A stretch of 64,000 nt of DNA from Proteus hauseri ATCC 700826 (GCF_001654965.1 NZ_LXEV01000024.1:62001-126000); one strand, 5' to 3'. Positions 42,335-51,212 are shown, numbered from the stretch's first letter. Numbers and translations are program-made. The notes: generated from the sequence alone by a model not told the origin.

Positions 42335-43132
42335 TTACCACCAGCGATGAAAATGGTGTACAGGGCCAAACCCATGCCCGACGTCTAAACTATCAGCATG
42401 TTCTAATGCCTGTTGTAAATAAGCTTTGGCTTGTTCCACAGACGTTTCCCAATTACTTACTTGGGGACGTATTGCGGCGAGTGCAGCTGAAAGTGTGCAA
42501 CCTGTTCCGTGGGTATTTTTTGTATTAATTCTCGGTGAGGTAAAACGCCATTCACCTTTTGGTGTAAATAACCAATCTGGACTCTCATTTTTTGTTAAGT
42601 GCCCTCCCTTCATTAGCACTGCTTTACAGCCTTGAGCGAGTAATGCATAGCCTTGCTGTTTCATCGTCTGTTCATCTTGTGCAACATCACATCCTAGCAA
42701 AGCTGCGGCTTCGGGTAGATTAGGTGTAATTAAATCAACAAGGGGAAGAAGTTTATTAACCATCTTTTCGACAGCATTGGGTTGCAAAAGTGGGTCGCCA
42801 CTTTTTGCAATCATAACAGTATCAAGAACAACAAAAGGAATAGAGTATTGATGCAGTTTCTGGCAAACAATTTCAATAATATCTGCGTTAGAAAGCATAC
42901 CAATTTTTGCGCTATCTATTCTAACATCAGAAAGAACTGCATCTAATTGTGCGCCGACAAAGTCAGGGGATAAATCATACACGCTATGTACACCACAAGT
43001 ATTTTGAGCGACAAGAGCCGTCATTACTGTTGTGCCATAAACACCGAGGGCAGAAAAGGTTTTTAGATCTGCTTGAATACCTGCGCCGCCGCTAGGATCC
43101 GTTCCTGCAATAGTTAGTGCATTAAATCTCAC
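42335..43132 (-). CDS. thiD: Hydroxymethylpyrimidine/phosphomethylpyrimidine kinase ThiD
   Basis: Phosphorylates HMP and HMP-P in thiamine synthesis and salvage. It is 265 aa, ribokinase fold. The N-terminal ALTIAGTDPSGGAGIQADLK and the C-terminal anion hole KNTHGTGCTLSAALAA are diagnostic. The start is GTG 43132 with AGGAG 8 bases before it. A TPP riboswitch lies in the leader. In E. coli thiD follows thiM; no thiM is seen here. Confidence 0.96.
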   Translation of the reverse strand: MRFNALTIAGTDPSGGAGIQADLKTFSALGVYGTTVMTALVAQNTCGVHSVYDLSPDFVGAQLDAVLSDVRIDSAKIGMLSNADIIEIVCQKLHQYSIPFVVLDTVMIAKSGDPLLQPNAVEKMVNKLLPLVDLITPNLPEAAALLGCDVAQDEQTMKQQGYALLAQGCKAVLMKGGHLTKNESPDWLFTPKGEWRFTSPRINTKNTHGTGCTLSAALAAIRPQVSNWETSVEQAKAYLQQALEHADSLDVGHGFGPVHHFHRWW

Positions 43133-43199
43133 TGATTAACTCCTACTTTTACCAGTTACAGAAAAGTCGGTCTCTGTTAATCAGCACATCGCAGAGTTA

Positions 43200-43278
43200 C
43201 CTTGACTTCCCTACGCTGGCATTATCCAGATCAGGTTATACGGGTTTCATCTCAGCCATAAGGCGCCCCGAGCCAAAG
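43200..43278 (-). promoter_or_regulatory. TPP riboswitch (THI element) of thiD
   Basis: The minus strand carries the invariant THI parts in order: GGCGCC, GGCTGAGA, ACCCGT, CCTGATCTGGATAATGCC and GCGTAGGGAA. The closing helix P1 can be drawn: CUUUGGCU (43278-43271) with AGUCAAGG (43207-43200). Bound thiamine pyrophosphate should lower thiD expression. The expression platform is discussed as a finding. Confidence 0.95.
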
Positions 43279-43589
43279 CCTGTAAATTCAGGCAATAGAG
43301 AGTATCGCATGACCAAAGTAAAGATACTAGCCACAGTCTCTCGCTTTATTTATTGTTATCTAGGAGAAACAAATCAAGACGATATAATAGATACAAACTT
43401 ATTTATTTATATCCCCATTAAATAAATAATAATTATATATTCCGATAAAAAACAAATCATTTTGCTGATTTTAACGACACTCGATATATGATCTGCCAAA
43501 TGAGGCATTTATACTGCATTTATGGACAACTAAACAACGTAGAAGGGAAAATGAAGAAAAAACTACCGCAGTGACAGGAAGAAAAATCA

Positions 43590-43724
43590 ATGTATTATCT
43601 TATACTTGATGCAGATATTAATATGGTATTGAAAATTCACTCTAGAAATATTGCGCATACAAAAAATTTTATTGAAAAAAGAATTGAAGACTTCATATTA
43701 CCTCATTATCGCCTTCCTCATTGA
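43590..43724 (+). CDS. Doubtful 44-aa open frame
   Basis: ATG 43590 follows AGGAAG by about 10 bases and the frame reads MYYLILDADINMVLKIHS and on to a TGA at 43722. An even smaller frame (MKKKLPQ, 43551-43574) with a strong AGAAGGG site precedes it. I recognise neither. They could be a genuine small peptide pair, or remnants of a broken gene. Confidence 0.25.
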   Translation: MYYLILDADINMVLKIHSRNIAHTKNFIEKRIEDFILPHYRLPH

Positions 43725-43871
43725 TTAAAATTCCAAAGAAAAATACTCACAATAATGGTTACTATCAATGCTTTTATCGCAATAGTCATTTACATTTCTT
43801 TTTTAACCCATGTTAATCACTACAAATCAATATATCTCACTGACATACTCTTTTAAGTATCTGTAAAAACT

Positions 43872-43888
43872 TAAACGCTTCATAAACA
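43872..43888 (-). promoter_or_regulatory. PhoP-box-like direct repeat
   Basis: On the minus strand TGTTTA-N5-CGTTTA, which matches the PhoP box (T/G)GTTTA-N5-(T/G)GTTTA at 11 of 12 positions. It points away from pagP and is about 490 bases from its start codon, so a direct role is unproven. Confidence 0.35.
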
Positions 43889-44379
43889 AACATCTTATTT
43901 TATCTGATTTAAATTAACGCTTTTTTATCGATTAACTTATTATCCCAGCGCAAATATTTGTCTGCATCATAAATAAGAATGATTACTCATACTAAATAGA
44001 CTAATATTTATATAAAAAGGGATAGAAATAGGTATTTCGCTCATCTTGTGTTCTGATATCTTCCCAATAACTAAATTTCTTATGATTAATCTCTTATATT
44101 TAACTTCTGAACTTACATTATCAGTAACACATTTTGTCCATAAAAAACAATGTGCTAGTGATAATATCATCGCAGAATTTAGCCTTAAGAAAATTAATCG
44201 ATACCATACAATGAGTAGATTTGTTCTTTGTTCAACTCACTAAAATACCTTAGGATTATATTCAATAAGTATAATTTCAGATACCTCTTATCTTAAATTA
44301 TCACTAATTAAATAACACTATTATTGAAATCTATTTGCCATTACCAGAATCATAGCTGTGTAGTATTCGGAGTTATATT

Positions 44380-45015
44380 ATGTCATCACCCCATTTTCGT
44401 TATAGAGCATTAGCAACTACGTTGTTTTCACTCACGTTAACAACCTATGCTTTTGCTACTGAAAATAGCCCTGCCAACACTCAGACAATTACGATAAAAA
44501 ACACCCAAACAACAGATCAATCTTTACAACAAAATAATGAAGAGAGCTATTGGGGAAAATTTAAGCGTAATGTCTCTCAAACGTGGGATAGTGACGATTA
44601 TAACTACTATTTACCTGTCTGGACTTGGCATAACCGCTTTACTTACGATAAAGAAAAAACAGATCGCTATAACGAAACACCTTGGGGCTTTGGGATGGGA
44701 AAATATCGCTATGATAGCGATAACGACTGGCATGCGCTGTATGCAATGGCTTTTATGGACTCAAATAATCGCGTACAACCGATAGTCGGTTATGGCTTTC
44801 AAAAAATGTGGGTACCTGGTGATCTTGATGGATTTAGAATGGGAGCGGGTTTTACTTTAAGTATTACAGCACGCCATGAATATAATTATATTCCTATGCC
44901 ATTACCACTACCGATGGTTTCTGTTGAATATGGTCATCTCTCATTTCAAGCAACTTATGTTCCGGGTACTTATAATAATGGTAATGTGTTATTTGCTTGG
45001 CTGCGTTGGCAGTAA
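44380..45015 (+). CDS. pagP: Lipid A palmitoyltransferase PagP
   Basis: An eight-stranded outer membrane enzyme that moves a palmitoyl chain from phospholipid to lipid A, increasing resistance to cationic peptides. A signal peptide ends near residue 27 (TYAFA). The catalytic His in TWHNRF and the Asp-Ser in MAFMDSNN correspond to E. coli H33, D76 and S77. AYDKEKTDRYNE-like (TYDKEKTDRYNETPWGFG) and PGTYNNGNVLFAWLRW are strongly conserved. It is 211 aa; a Ser/Thr/Gln-rich stretch after the signal peptide is longer than in E. coli. Confidence 0.95.
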   Translation: MSSPHFRYRALATTLFSLTLTTYAFATENSPANTQTITIKNTQTTDQSLQQNNEESYWGKFKRNVSQTWDSDDYNYYLPVWTWHNRFTYDKEKTDRYNETPWGFGMGKYRYDSDNDWHALYAMAFMDSNNRVQPIVGYGFQKMWVPGDLDGFRMGAGFTLSITARHEYNYIPMPLPLPMVSVEYGHLSFQATYVPGTYNNGNVLFAWLRWQ

Positions 45016-45061
45016 TGTTATTCAAGTAAATTTTATTTATTTCACCCTTCAATGACCCAAT

Positions 45062-45096
45062 AAAAAACGCATCTAAAATTAGATGCGTTTTTTGTT
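45062..45096 (+). terminator. Terminator after pagP
   Basis: AAAAAACGCATCTAA and TTAGATGCGTTTTTT form a long near-perfect stem. It lies between convergent pagP and aroP and can serve both. Confidence 0.92.
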
Positions 45097-45155
45097 TTCG
45101 CTAAGAAGGATAATTAAATTATAAATTGTTATTTTATCTATTTAGCTGAAATAAC

Positions 45156-46529
45156 TTACCTCGCCTCATCTGCTACTGGTTCTTTTTTTGGTCTCGACAA
45201 TTTAAAACCTAACCATAAAAAACCAATCCAGAATGGCATTAAAATTACTGAGATATTAATTTTTGGCATTAACAAAATAATCACTAAAATCATGCATAAG
45301 AAGGCAAGACAAATATAGTTACCATAGGGATACCATAACGCTTTAAATGATGGTTCAACACCTTCTTTAATTTTTGCAGCACGGAATTTTAAGTTTGCTA
45401 AACAAATCATGATCCAGTTAAGCACTAATGTAGTTACCACTAACGCCATTAATAGCTCTAATGCTTGATCAGGCAACACATAGTTAACCAAAATACCTAA
45501 AGAGGTAGCTACCGCAGATAATGCTAATGATATCACTGGCACACCACGTTTATTGACATGTGATAATGAACGTGGCGCGTTACCTTGCTTCGCTAAACCA
45601 TAAAGCATACGACTATTTGAATACACACCGCTGTTATATACAGATAATGCGGCGGTTAACACCACGGCATTTAAAATATTTGCAATTAAGAAGTTATCCA
45701 AATGATGAAAGATAAGCACAAATGGGCTTTCACCCTTAACAACTTGCGTCCAAGGATAAAGTGATAGTAATACCAATAATGAACCGATATAAAAAATTAA
45801 AATACGGTACACAACTTGGTTGGTTGCTTTAGGAATGCTAACTTTCGGATTTTCGGCTTCTGCCGCCGTAATGCCTACCAGCTCAAGTCCACCAAAAGAG
45901 AACATCACTATGGCAAGTGCCGACATAAATCCAGTAAAGCCATGAGGAAAGAAACCCAGTTCCCATAAGTTAGTAACAGAAGCTTGAGGTCCACCATTAC
46001 CACTTGCCAGCAGATAGCTACCAAATAAAATCATACCCACAATGGCGAGAACTTTAATAATGGCAAACCAGAACTCGGTTTCACCATACATTTTTACGTT
46101 GATCAGATTAATAAGATTAATGGCAACAAAAAAGACAGCAACAGAAACCCAGACAGGAATATCAGGTAACCAATAATGAATATATTTACCTGCGGCGGTT
46201 AATTCAGCCATACCAACAAGAATAAACATGACCCAATAATTCCAGCCAGATAAAAAGCCAGCAAATGGGCTCCAGTATTTATTAGCAAAGTGACTAAATG
46301 AACCCGCAACTGGTTCTTCGGCAACCATTTCGCCCAATTGGCGCATGATCATAAACGCAATAAAACCACCTATCGCATAACCTAAAATTACTGATGGTCC
46401 TGTCATGTTAATGGTTTGCGCTATTCCAAGAAACAGACCCGCGCCGACGGCACCACCCAGCGCGATAAGCTGGATATGTCGATTTTTTAAACCGCGCTTT
46501 AGTTCTGCTTGTTGCGACTCTCTCGCCAT
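45156..46529 (-). CDS. aroP: Aromatic amino acid permease (AroP/PheP family)
   Basis: An APC-superfamily amino acid:H+ symporter with 12 membrane segments, 457 aa, the same length as E. coli AroP. The N-terminus ELKRGLKNRHIQLIALGGAV, EPVAGSFSHFANKYW and FSFGGLELVGITAAEAENP align closely with AroP. PheP (phenylalanine) and other close paralogues cannot be excluded without a tree. Confidence 0.85.
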   Translation of the reverse strand: MARESQQAELKRGLKNRHIQLIALGGAVGAGLFLGIAQTINMTGPSVILGYAIGGFIAFMIMRQLGEMVAEEPVAGSFSHFANKYWSPFAGFLSGWNYWVMFILVGMAELTAAGKYIHYWLPDIPVWVSVAVFFVAINLINLINVKMYGETEFWFAIIKVLAIVGMILFGSYLLASGNGGPQASVTNLWELGFFPHGFTGFMSALAIVMFSFGGLELVGITAAEAENPKVSIPKATNQVVYRILIFYIGSLLVLLSLYPWTQVVKGESPFVLIFHHLDNFLIANILNAVVLTAALSVYNSGVYSNSRMLYGLAKQGNAPRSLSHVNKRGVPVISLALSAVATSLGILVNYVLPDQALELLMALVVTTLVLNWIMICLANLKFRAAKIKEGVEPSFKALWYPYGNYICLAFLCMILVIILLMPKINISVILMPFWIGFLWLGFKLSRPKKEPVADEAR

Positions 46530-46675
46530 ACATCCTCTTCTATTGATCTATCAGTTTAAAGTGTAAATAAATGTTTACACTTGTGTTTATTTTAAGCCAC
46601 CATTAAAACACTATTCTGACTTGAATAACAAATAGATTTCATGTTAAAGGGAAAATAATTAGAAAAGGTGAAAAA

Positions 46676-46831
46676 CTAACCGTGTTTAGAGGGAAATAGC
46701 GTGGTAAATCGACAAATACCTTGTTGAAAGTCTTCTCCTTGATCGCAAAAATTATCTAAAGCTATAAGATACAAACCTAAGCTAATGGCTAGTACAATAA
46801 TTATGCTAATAATTATTTTTTTTGCGTTCAA
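46676..46831 (-). CDS. mgrB: MgrB-like PhoQ inhibitor
   Basis: A 51-aa protein with one membrane helix (about 5-24) and a short periplasmic tail containing FCDQGEDFQQGICRF, closely matching the MgrB tail CDQDVQFFSGIC of E. coli. The two Cys residues (C-x9-C) needed for PhoQ inhibition are conserved. I start at TTG 46831, with AAAGGA 7 bases upstream. An ATG at 46852 would add seven residues, and an even longer frame starts at 46885. MgrB dampens PhoPQ signalling; pagP, a PhoPQ target elsewhere, is 1.7 kb away. Confidence 0.82.
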   Translation of the reverse strand: MNAKKIIISIIIVLAISLGLYLIALDNFCDQGEDFQQGICRFTTLFPSKHG

Positions 46832-46920
46832 TTTAAAATCCTTTAAATACATTTTGTTAGCATGATTAGTAACAATAATAAGCATTCGCTTTAATTTGAT
46901 AACGGCGTAAGGAGTTGTTG

Positions 46921-47052
46921 TTATAAAATCCGCGATAACTTATCTCTGGCTGTGAATTTAGCATAGTTTTCATAAAGAAAGTTAAATGCTTCCTCGACAA
47001 AACCAAGATAGTTTGTATTATTTTTAATTTGATCTGACTGTTTAATGTGCAT
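46921..47052 (-). CDS. Small hypothetical protein, 43 aa
   Basis: ATG 47052 is preceded by GAGAAGG with a 5-base gap, and the frame runs to TAA at 46921. The product begins MHIKQSDQIKNNTNYLGF and has an amphipathic, aromatic-rich middle. I do not recognise it. It could be a complete small protein or the surviving N-terminus of a larger one. It lies divergently beside the AraC-type regulator. Confidence 0.4.
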   Translation of the reverse strand: MHIKQSDQIKNNTNYLGFVEEAFNFLYENYAKFTARDKLSRIL

Positions 47053-47193
47053 ATACCTTCTCAACTACACATTTTGCCAACGATCATGGATGACTATCCA
47101 TTAATATGGATTTCTCTGTTTGCCTCTTTTTGTATAATATTAGGGAGTTAATTTTGCTTTTTACCTTAACTTCATCGATAGAATGGAATTGTA

Positions 47194-47580
47194 ATGCCAC
47201 AAGATAATCATCTCGCATTGGTTTGCGCGTTAAGCAAATGGATTGAGGAGCATTTAGGTCGCGTTATTCATCTGGAAGAACTTGCGGCTTATTCGGGCTA
47301 TTCTCTTTGGCATATGCAGAAAATTTTTAAAGAAGTCACAGGAACCTCTTTAGGAAAGTATATTCGCCAACGTAGGTTGGCTGGCGCTATTTATTTATTA
47401 CGGACAAGTGAGCGTTCAATTTTTGATATCGCACTTGATTTTGGTTTTGGTTCACAATCGCACTTTACTTATATGTTCCGTAAAGAATATGGCATCACAC
47501 CTTTTGATTTTAGACAAAACCAAGAAATTGAATTAGAAACTAAACAACCACTGCATTTACAGTCACCTTGCTGTGAATAA
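47194..47580 (+). CDS. MarA/SoxS/PqrA-like AraC-family regulator
   Basis: A 128-aa protein made of the two HTH motifs of the AraC family with no ligand domain, as in MarA, SoxS and Rob. HTH1 is about 24-45 (LEELAAYSGYSLWHMQKIFK) and HTH2 about 73-96 (SIFDIALDFGFGSQSHFTYM). PqrA of Proteus vulgaris, which raises multidrug resistance, belongs to this group and is a likely relative. Targets would be marbox promoters of efflux and oxidative-stress genes; this is inference. Confidence 0.85.
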   Translation: MPQDNHLALVCALSKWIEEHLGRVIHLEELAAYSGYSLWHMQKIFKEVTGTSLGKYIRQRRLAGAIYLLRTSERSIFDIALDFGFGSQSHFTYMFRKEYGITPFDFRQNQEIELETKQPLHLQSPCCE

Positions 47581-47715
47581 ACCCTCTATCTGTGTGATAT
47601 ATCCTATAATGCCTTTTATATCACACAAATAGAGTGTCACCTATGTGATGATAAAACGCTTCACTTCTGACTTGTCATTTTGACTGCTTTTATTTTCTTT
47701 TATATGGGGATACTA

Positions 47716-48522
47716 ATGAGTATTAAGCTTATTGCTATTGATTTAGATGGAACCTTACTCAATAAACAACGTGAAATTACACCAGAAGTAAAAAATGCGG
47801 TTCTGCGAGCCAAAAAAGCAGGTGTTCATATTGTTTTAGCCTCAGGTCGCTCTTTTAATGGTATTTATCCTTATTTAAAAGCCCTTAACCTTGATTTGGC
47901 AGATTGTTTTTGCATCAGTAATAATGGTAGTCAAATTCATCAAGCAGATAACGGAGAAGTGATTATTGAAGATTTGCTTGATTTTGAGGATTATCTCTAT
48001 TTTGAGAATTTATCACGCGAGATCGGTGTCCATTTTCATGTTCTGAGTGATAATAAAATCTACACTTCTAACCTTCATATTAGCCATTTCACTTGCCAAG
48101 AAGCCTTTTTATCTTGGACACCACTCTATTATCGCCCAGTAAATGAAATGCAAAGGGATATGCGATTTAGCAAATTTATGATTGCTGATGCGCCTACTGT
48201 ATTAGATAGCGCTATCCAGTATTTTCCTACCAATATCTATCAACAATACAGCATACTTCGCAGCGCACCTTATTTTATCGAAATTTTAAATACCAATGTG
48301 AATAAAGGGAGTGCGGTACAAAAAATTGCAGAACATTTAAAAATTACCCCCGAAAAAATTATGTGTATTGGTGATCAAGAAAACGATCTCGCGATGCTTA
48401 AATATGCAGCATTGGGTGTAGCAATGGGAAATGCTCCCGACTCCATTAAGAATATTGCCAAATTTGTTACATTATCTAACGAAGAAAATGGCGTTGCCAT
48501 CGCAATTAATAAATTTATTTAA
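47716..48522 (+). CDS. Cof-type HAD sugar phosphatase, YidA-like
   Basis: A HAD-superfamily hydrolase (IIB cap). Motif I is IAIDLDGTLL, motif II is LASGRS, Lys is in NKGSAVQKIAEHL, and motif IV is GDQENDLAML. It resembles E. coli YidA, a phosphatase for sugar phosphates, along its length. I start at ATG 47716, with GGGGA 6 bases upstream; the frame extends to 47680, but the added residues are hydrophobic and unmatched. It is 268 aa. Confidence 0.88.
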   Translation: MSIKLIAIDLDGTLLNKQREITPEVKNAVLRAKKAGVHIVLASGRSFNGIYPYLKALNLDLADCFCISNNGSQIHQADNGEVIIEDLLDFEDYLYFENLSREIGVHFHVLSDNKIYTSNLHISHFTCQEAFLSWTPLYYRPVNEMQRDMRFSKFMIADAPTVLDSAIQYFPTNIYQQYSILRSAPYFIEILNTNVNKGSAVQKIAEHLKITPEKIMCIGDQENDLAMLKYAALGVAMGNAPDSIKNIAKFVTLSNEENGVAIAINKFI

Positions 48523-48575
48523 ACACGATCTTTTTTGTGTTTTATCTCTAATGCCGACAAAATTATAAAGCTTTT

Positions 48576-48607
48576 GTGATCCTGAGCAGAGGATCGCACT
48601 GCTTTTA
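48576..48607 (+). terminator. Possible terminator after the YidA-like gene
   Basis: GTGATCCT and AGGATCGC pair (one G-U) around a 6-nt loop, with TTTT a few bases further on. The weak tail lowers confidence. Confidence 0.45.
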
Positions 48608-48822
48608 TGTCTATTAACTAGTAATTTATTATTCTATATTCCCTTTCGATTTAGCATTAAATATCCCATTGTTCTTACATCTCGCTCAGAATTTGTTACT
48701 ATCAATTCTCTTTTCGTTATTCAAATCGTATTTTTACAACACAATCACCTAGTTAATAGGCTAAATGTAGAATAACAAATATAAATCATTAATATATTTT
48801 TCACAGACAGGTAGTATTCGTT

Positions 48823-50181
48823 ATGCTTTCGACAAAAGATATGCTGGTTCTTGGAATGATGGTTTTCGCCCTCTTTCTTGGTGCTGGCAATATTATTTTT
48901 CCACCTATGGCTGGTTTTCAATCAGGAAATCAATGGTTCAGTACATCTTTAGGATTTCTTGTTACTGGTGTATTACTTCCCTTTCTTACATTAGTTATCG
49001 TCGCTATTCGCGGCCGTGGTGAACGTTTATCAGTCGATTTACCTTCATGGTTTGCCGTCATATTTTGGGTTGCCCTTTACCTTATCGTTGGCTCCACCTT
49101 TGCTATGCCACGTGTCACAAATACGGCCTATGAAATGGGATTTTTACCTTTAGGCCTTATTGAGAAAAATACTGTAACTCACCTTATTTTTGCACTTACC
49201 TTTAATATTTTAAGTATGTTTTTTATGCTTAAACAAGGCACTATGATCAGTGCGATAGGTAAGTTTATGACACCCGCACTTCTCGTTTTATTAGTGGTTG
49301 TCGGTATTGCTGTCGTTGCCAAACCACTTTCTCCTATTGAAGAACCTACCGGTTTATATGCTGTTAATGGTTTTTTCTCTGGCATTATTGATGGCTACCA
49401 AACTATGGACGTGCTTTCAGCAATGGCGTTTGGGGGAATTGTAGCTCGTGCGTTATATACCAAAGGTATAAATTCACCAAGACAAATAGGTTTAATTACT
49501 GTTAAAGCGGGCATGATTTCAGTTTTACTCTTAGCTGCACTTTATTTGTGTTTATTCTATTTAGGTGCCACTAGCCATTCCGTTTCTGTGTTTGCTGATC
49601 CTGCATTAAATGCAACAAATGGTGGACAAATATTCTCTCGTTATGTTGATGCCATATTTGGCTCTGTGGGTACATGGCTAATGGGTGGCATTGTATTACT
49701 AGCAAGTATGACAACGTTAGTTGGTGTAACAAGTGCTGCTGCTGATTACTTTGCAACCTTTCATCATCGTTTAGGTTATCGTTTTTGGGTTGTTGTATTC
49801 ACCTTAATGACCACTGTTGTTTCAACATTTGGCCTTGATACCTTATTGCGTGTCACTATTCCTGCATTACTGATGATTTATCCAACTTCAGTCACTTTGG
49901 TTCTACTTCAATTTATTCGTAGCAAATTAAAAGCACCTCGTTTTACTTATCGCTTAACTATTGGCGTAATTGTACTAATGAGCTTATTTGATACCTTAAA
50001 ACAATTGAAATGGCTAAATGCAGATTTACTACAATTATTTAGCTATATACCACTTTCTGAATATGGCTTAGGCTGGTTACTACCTGGCGCTATTGCTTTT
50101 GTGGTATCGCTATTAATTAGCCTGAATTTAAAAGAAGTGCCTGCAATAACGACAACCAAAGAAGCAAATACAACGCTCTAA
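48823..50181 (+). CDS. brnQ: Branched-chain amino acid:cation symporter BrnQ
   Basis: An LIVCS-family transporter for leucine, isoleucine and valine with 12 hydrophobic segments. The N-terminal DMLVLGMMVFALFLGAGNII and FPPMAGFQSG and the GYQTMDVLSAMAFGGIV region are characteristic. It is 452 aa. It stands alone and is convergent with amiD. Confidence 0.93.
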   Translation: MLSTKDMLVLGMMVFALFLGAGNIIFPPMAGFQSGNQWFSTSLGFLVTGVLLPFLTLVIVAIRGRGERLSVDLPSWFAVIFWVALYLIVGSTFAMPRVTNTAYEMGFLPLGLIEKNTVTHLIFALTFNILSMFFMLKQGTMISAIGKFMTPALLVLLVVVGIAVVAKPLSPIEEPTGLYAVNGFFSGIIDGYQTMDVLSAMAFGGIVARALYTKGINSPRQIGLITVKAGMISVLLLAALYLCLFYLGATSHSVSVFADPALNATNGGQIFSRYVDAIFGSVGTWLMGGIVLLASMTTLVGVTSAAADYFATFHHRLGYRFWVVVFTLMTTVVSTFGLDTLLRVTIPALLMIYPTSVTLVLLQFIRSKLKAPRFTYRLTIGVIVLMSLFDTLKQLKWLNADLLQLFSYIPLSEYGLGWLLPGAIAFVVSLLISLNLKEVPAITTTKEANTTL

Positions 50182-50213
50182 ACAAGTATTCTTCTTATAT
50201 AGTTAGTTTGTAC

Positions 50214-50253
50214 AAAAAAACCTCTTATATCAATATGCTATAAGAGGCTTTTT
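50214..50253. terminator. Bidirectional terminator brnQ/amiD
   Basis: CCTCTTATA and TATAAGAGG form a 9-bp stem, flanked by A7 on one side and CTTTTT on the other, between convergent genes. Confidence 0.88.
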
Positions 50254-50272
50254 ATCGAGATCTAACTTAATA

Positions 50273-51112
50273 TTACTTTTTGTATTTTTGTATTAATGCT
50301 TTTAATATCGCTTCTGATTGTGCATCAGGAATACCATTAGCATTAATCACTCTAAAATGCATTTGAAATGCCTTAACGACCTTTTGGGTTTTATTGTCTA
50401 GAACACCACTATTAGGTGTTTGATACCCATATTCCGACAGTAATTTTTGAAAGTTGGCAATATCAACAGGTTCTGAAGGATCTCTACCTGCTAAATAAAA
50501 ATTCACTGATTGTTCATCAGGCCAAGCACCTATACCTTGCTTTGCAAGGCGTTTCCATGGAAACAAAGGACCCGGATCAACTTTTCGTTGGGGGGCAATA
50601 TCACTATGTCCTAAGACATTCTGCGGTTCAATATTATGACGGTGAATAATATCTTTCATTACTGCACTAATAGTCACTATTTGGTCAGCGGTATAAGGAT
50701 ACCAATATCTAAATTTACCATTATCGCGATAACCCAAATTAACAATCTCAATTCCTATCGAACAACGGTTTAAGCTTGTTGCATCTCCCCACTGGCTAAC
50801 CCCTGCATGCCACGCAATTTGTTGTTCATCAACTAATGAATAAATAACGGGTTTTTCATCTATTTTCATGGGATGAGTAGGAATTAGATAATGGCTGCTC
50901 ACATTTCCTGCGGTTAATACTTTAAACGATTTGTCATCATCTAGCGCGGTATAATGCATCACCAAATATTTTACACAGTCACTTGGTTCCTGTTTATTTG
51001 GAACGACTTGTGCAATGTAGCTCCCTCTATCAATATATTTTGATGGCTGAGCACAACTTGTCAGTAGACTTATCGAAGCAAGTAACCCTATGTAATATCT
51101 ATTTAACTTCAT
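50273..51112 (-). CDS. amiD: N-acetylmuramoyl-L-alanine amidase AmiD
   Basis: A lipoprotein zinc amidase that cuts the bond between MurNAc and the peptide, active on both murein and anhydro-muropeptides. The lipobox LLTSC gives lipidated Cys20. The amidase_2 domain (about 45-190) has zinc-ligand regions LVMHYTAL and LGHSDIAPQRKVDPG. A peptidoglycan-binding-like C-terminus (about 215-279) ends AFQMHFR and beyond. It is 279 aa against 276 in E. coli. Confidence 0.94.
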   Translation of the reverse strand: MKLNRYYIGLLASISLLTSCAQPSKYIDRGSYIAQVVPNKQEPSDCVKYLVMHYTALDDDKSFKVLTAGNVSSHYLIPTHPMKIDEKPVIYSLVDEQQIAWHAGVSQWGDATSLNRCSIGIEIVNLGYRDNGKFRYWYPYTADQIVTISAVMKDIIHRHNIEPQNVLGHSDIAPQRKVDPGPLFPWKRLAKQGIGAWPDEQSVNFYLAGRDPSEPVDIANFQKLLSEYGYQTPNSGVLDNKTQKVVKAFQMHFRVINANGIPDAQSEAILKALIQKYKK

Positions 51113-51157
51113 TCTTCATCCTAAAAATAAATAAGCCCAAAGCTAAATTGTAATGAA

Positions 51158-51184
51158 AAAACCCATATTAAAGAATATGGGTTC
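51158..51184 (-). terminator. Terminator of the AGCS symporter
   Basis: On the minus strand AACCCATATT and AATATGGGTT form a stem, followed by TTTTC. Confidence 0.85.
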
Positions 51185-51212
51185 AAAGATTTGGCGATAT
51201 TTTGCTATATTC

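Larger units (their letters stand above)
43279..44379. other. Long AT-rich gap between thiD and pagP
   Basis: Apart from the doubtful small frame at 43590 and the PhoP-like box at 43872, nothing firm is seen. TATAAT at 44270-44275 could be the -10 of pagP, but no good -35 stands in front of it. Confidence 0.5.

Noticed and set aside
43967-44243. Overlapping 65- and 67-aa frames on opposite strands before pagP
   Set aside because: They mirror each other in AT-rich DNA, lack ribosome sites and resemble nothing known; read as chance.
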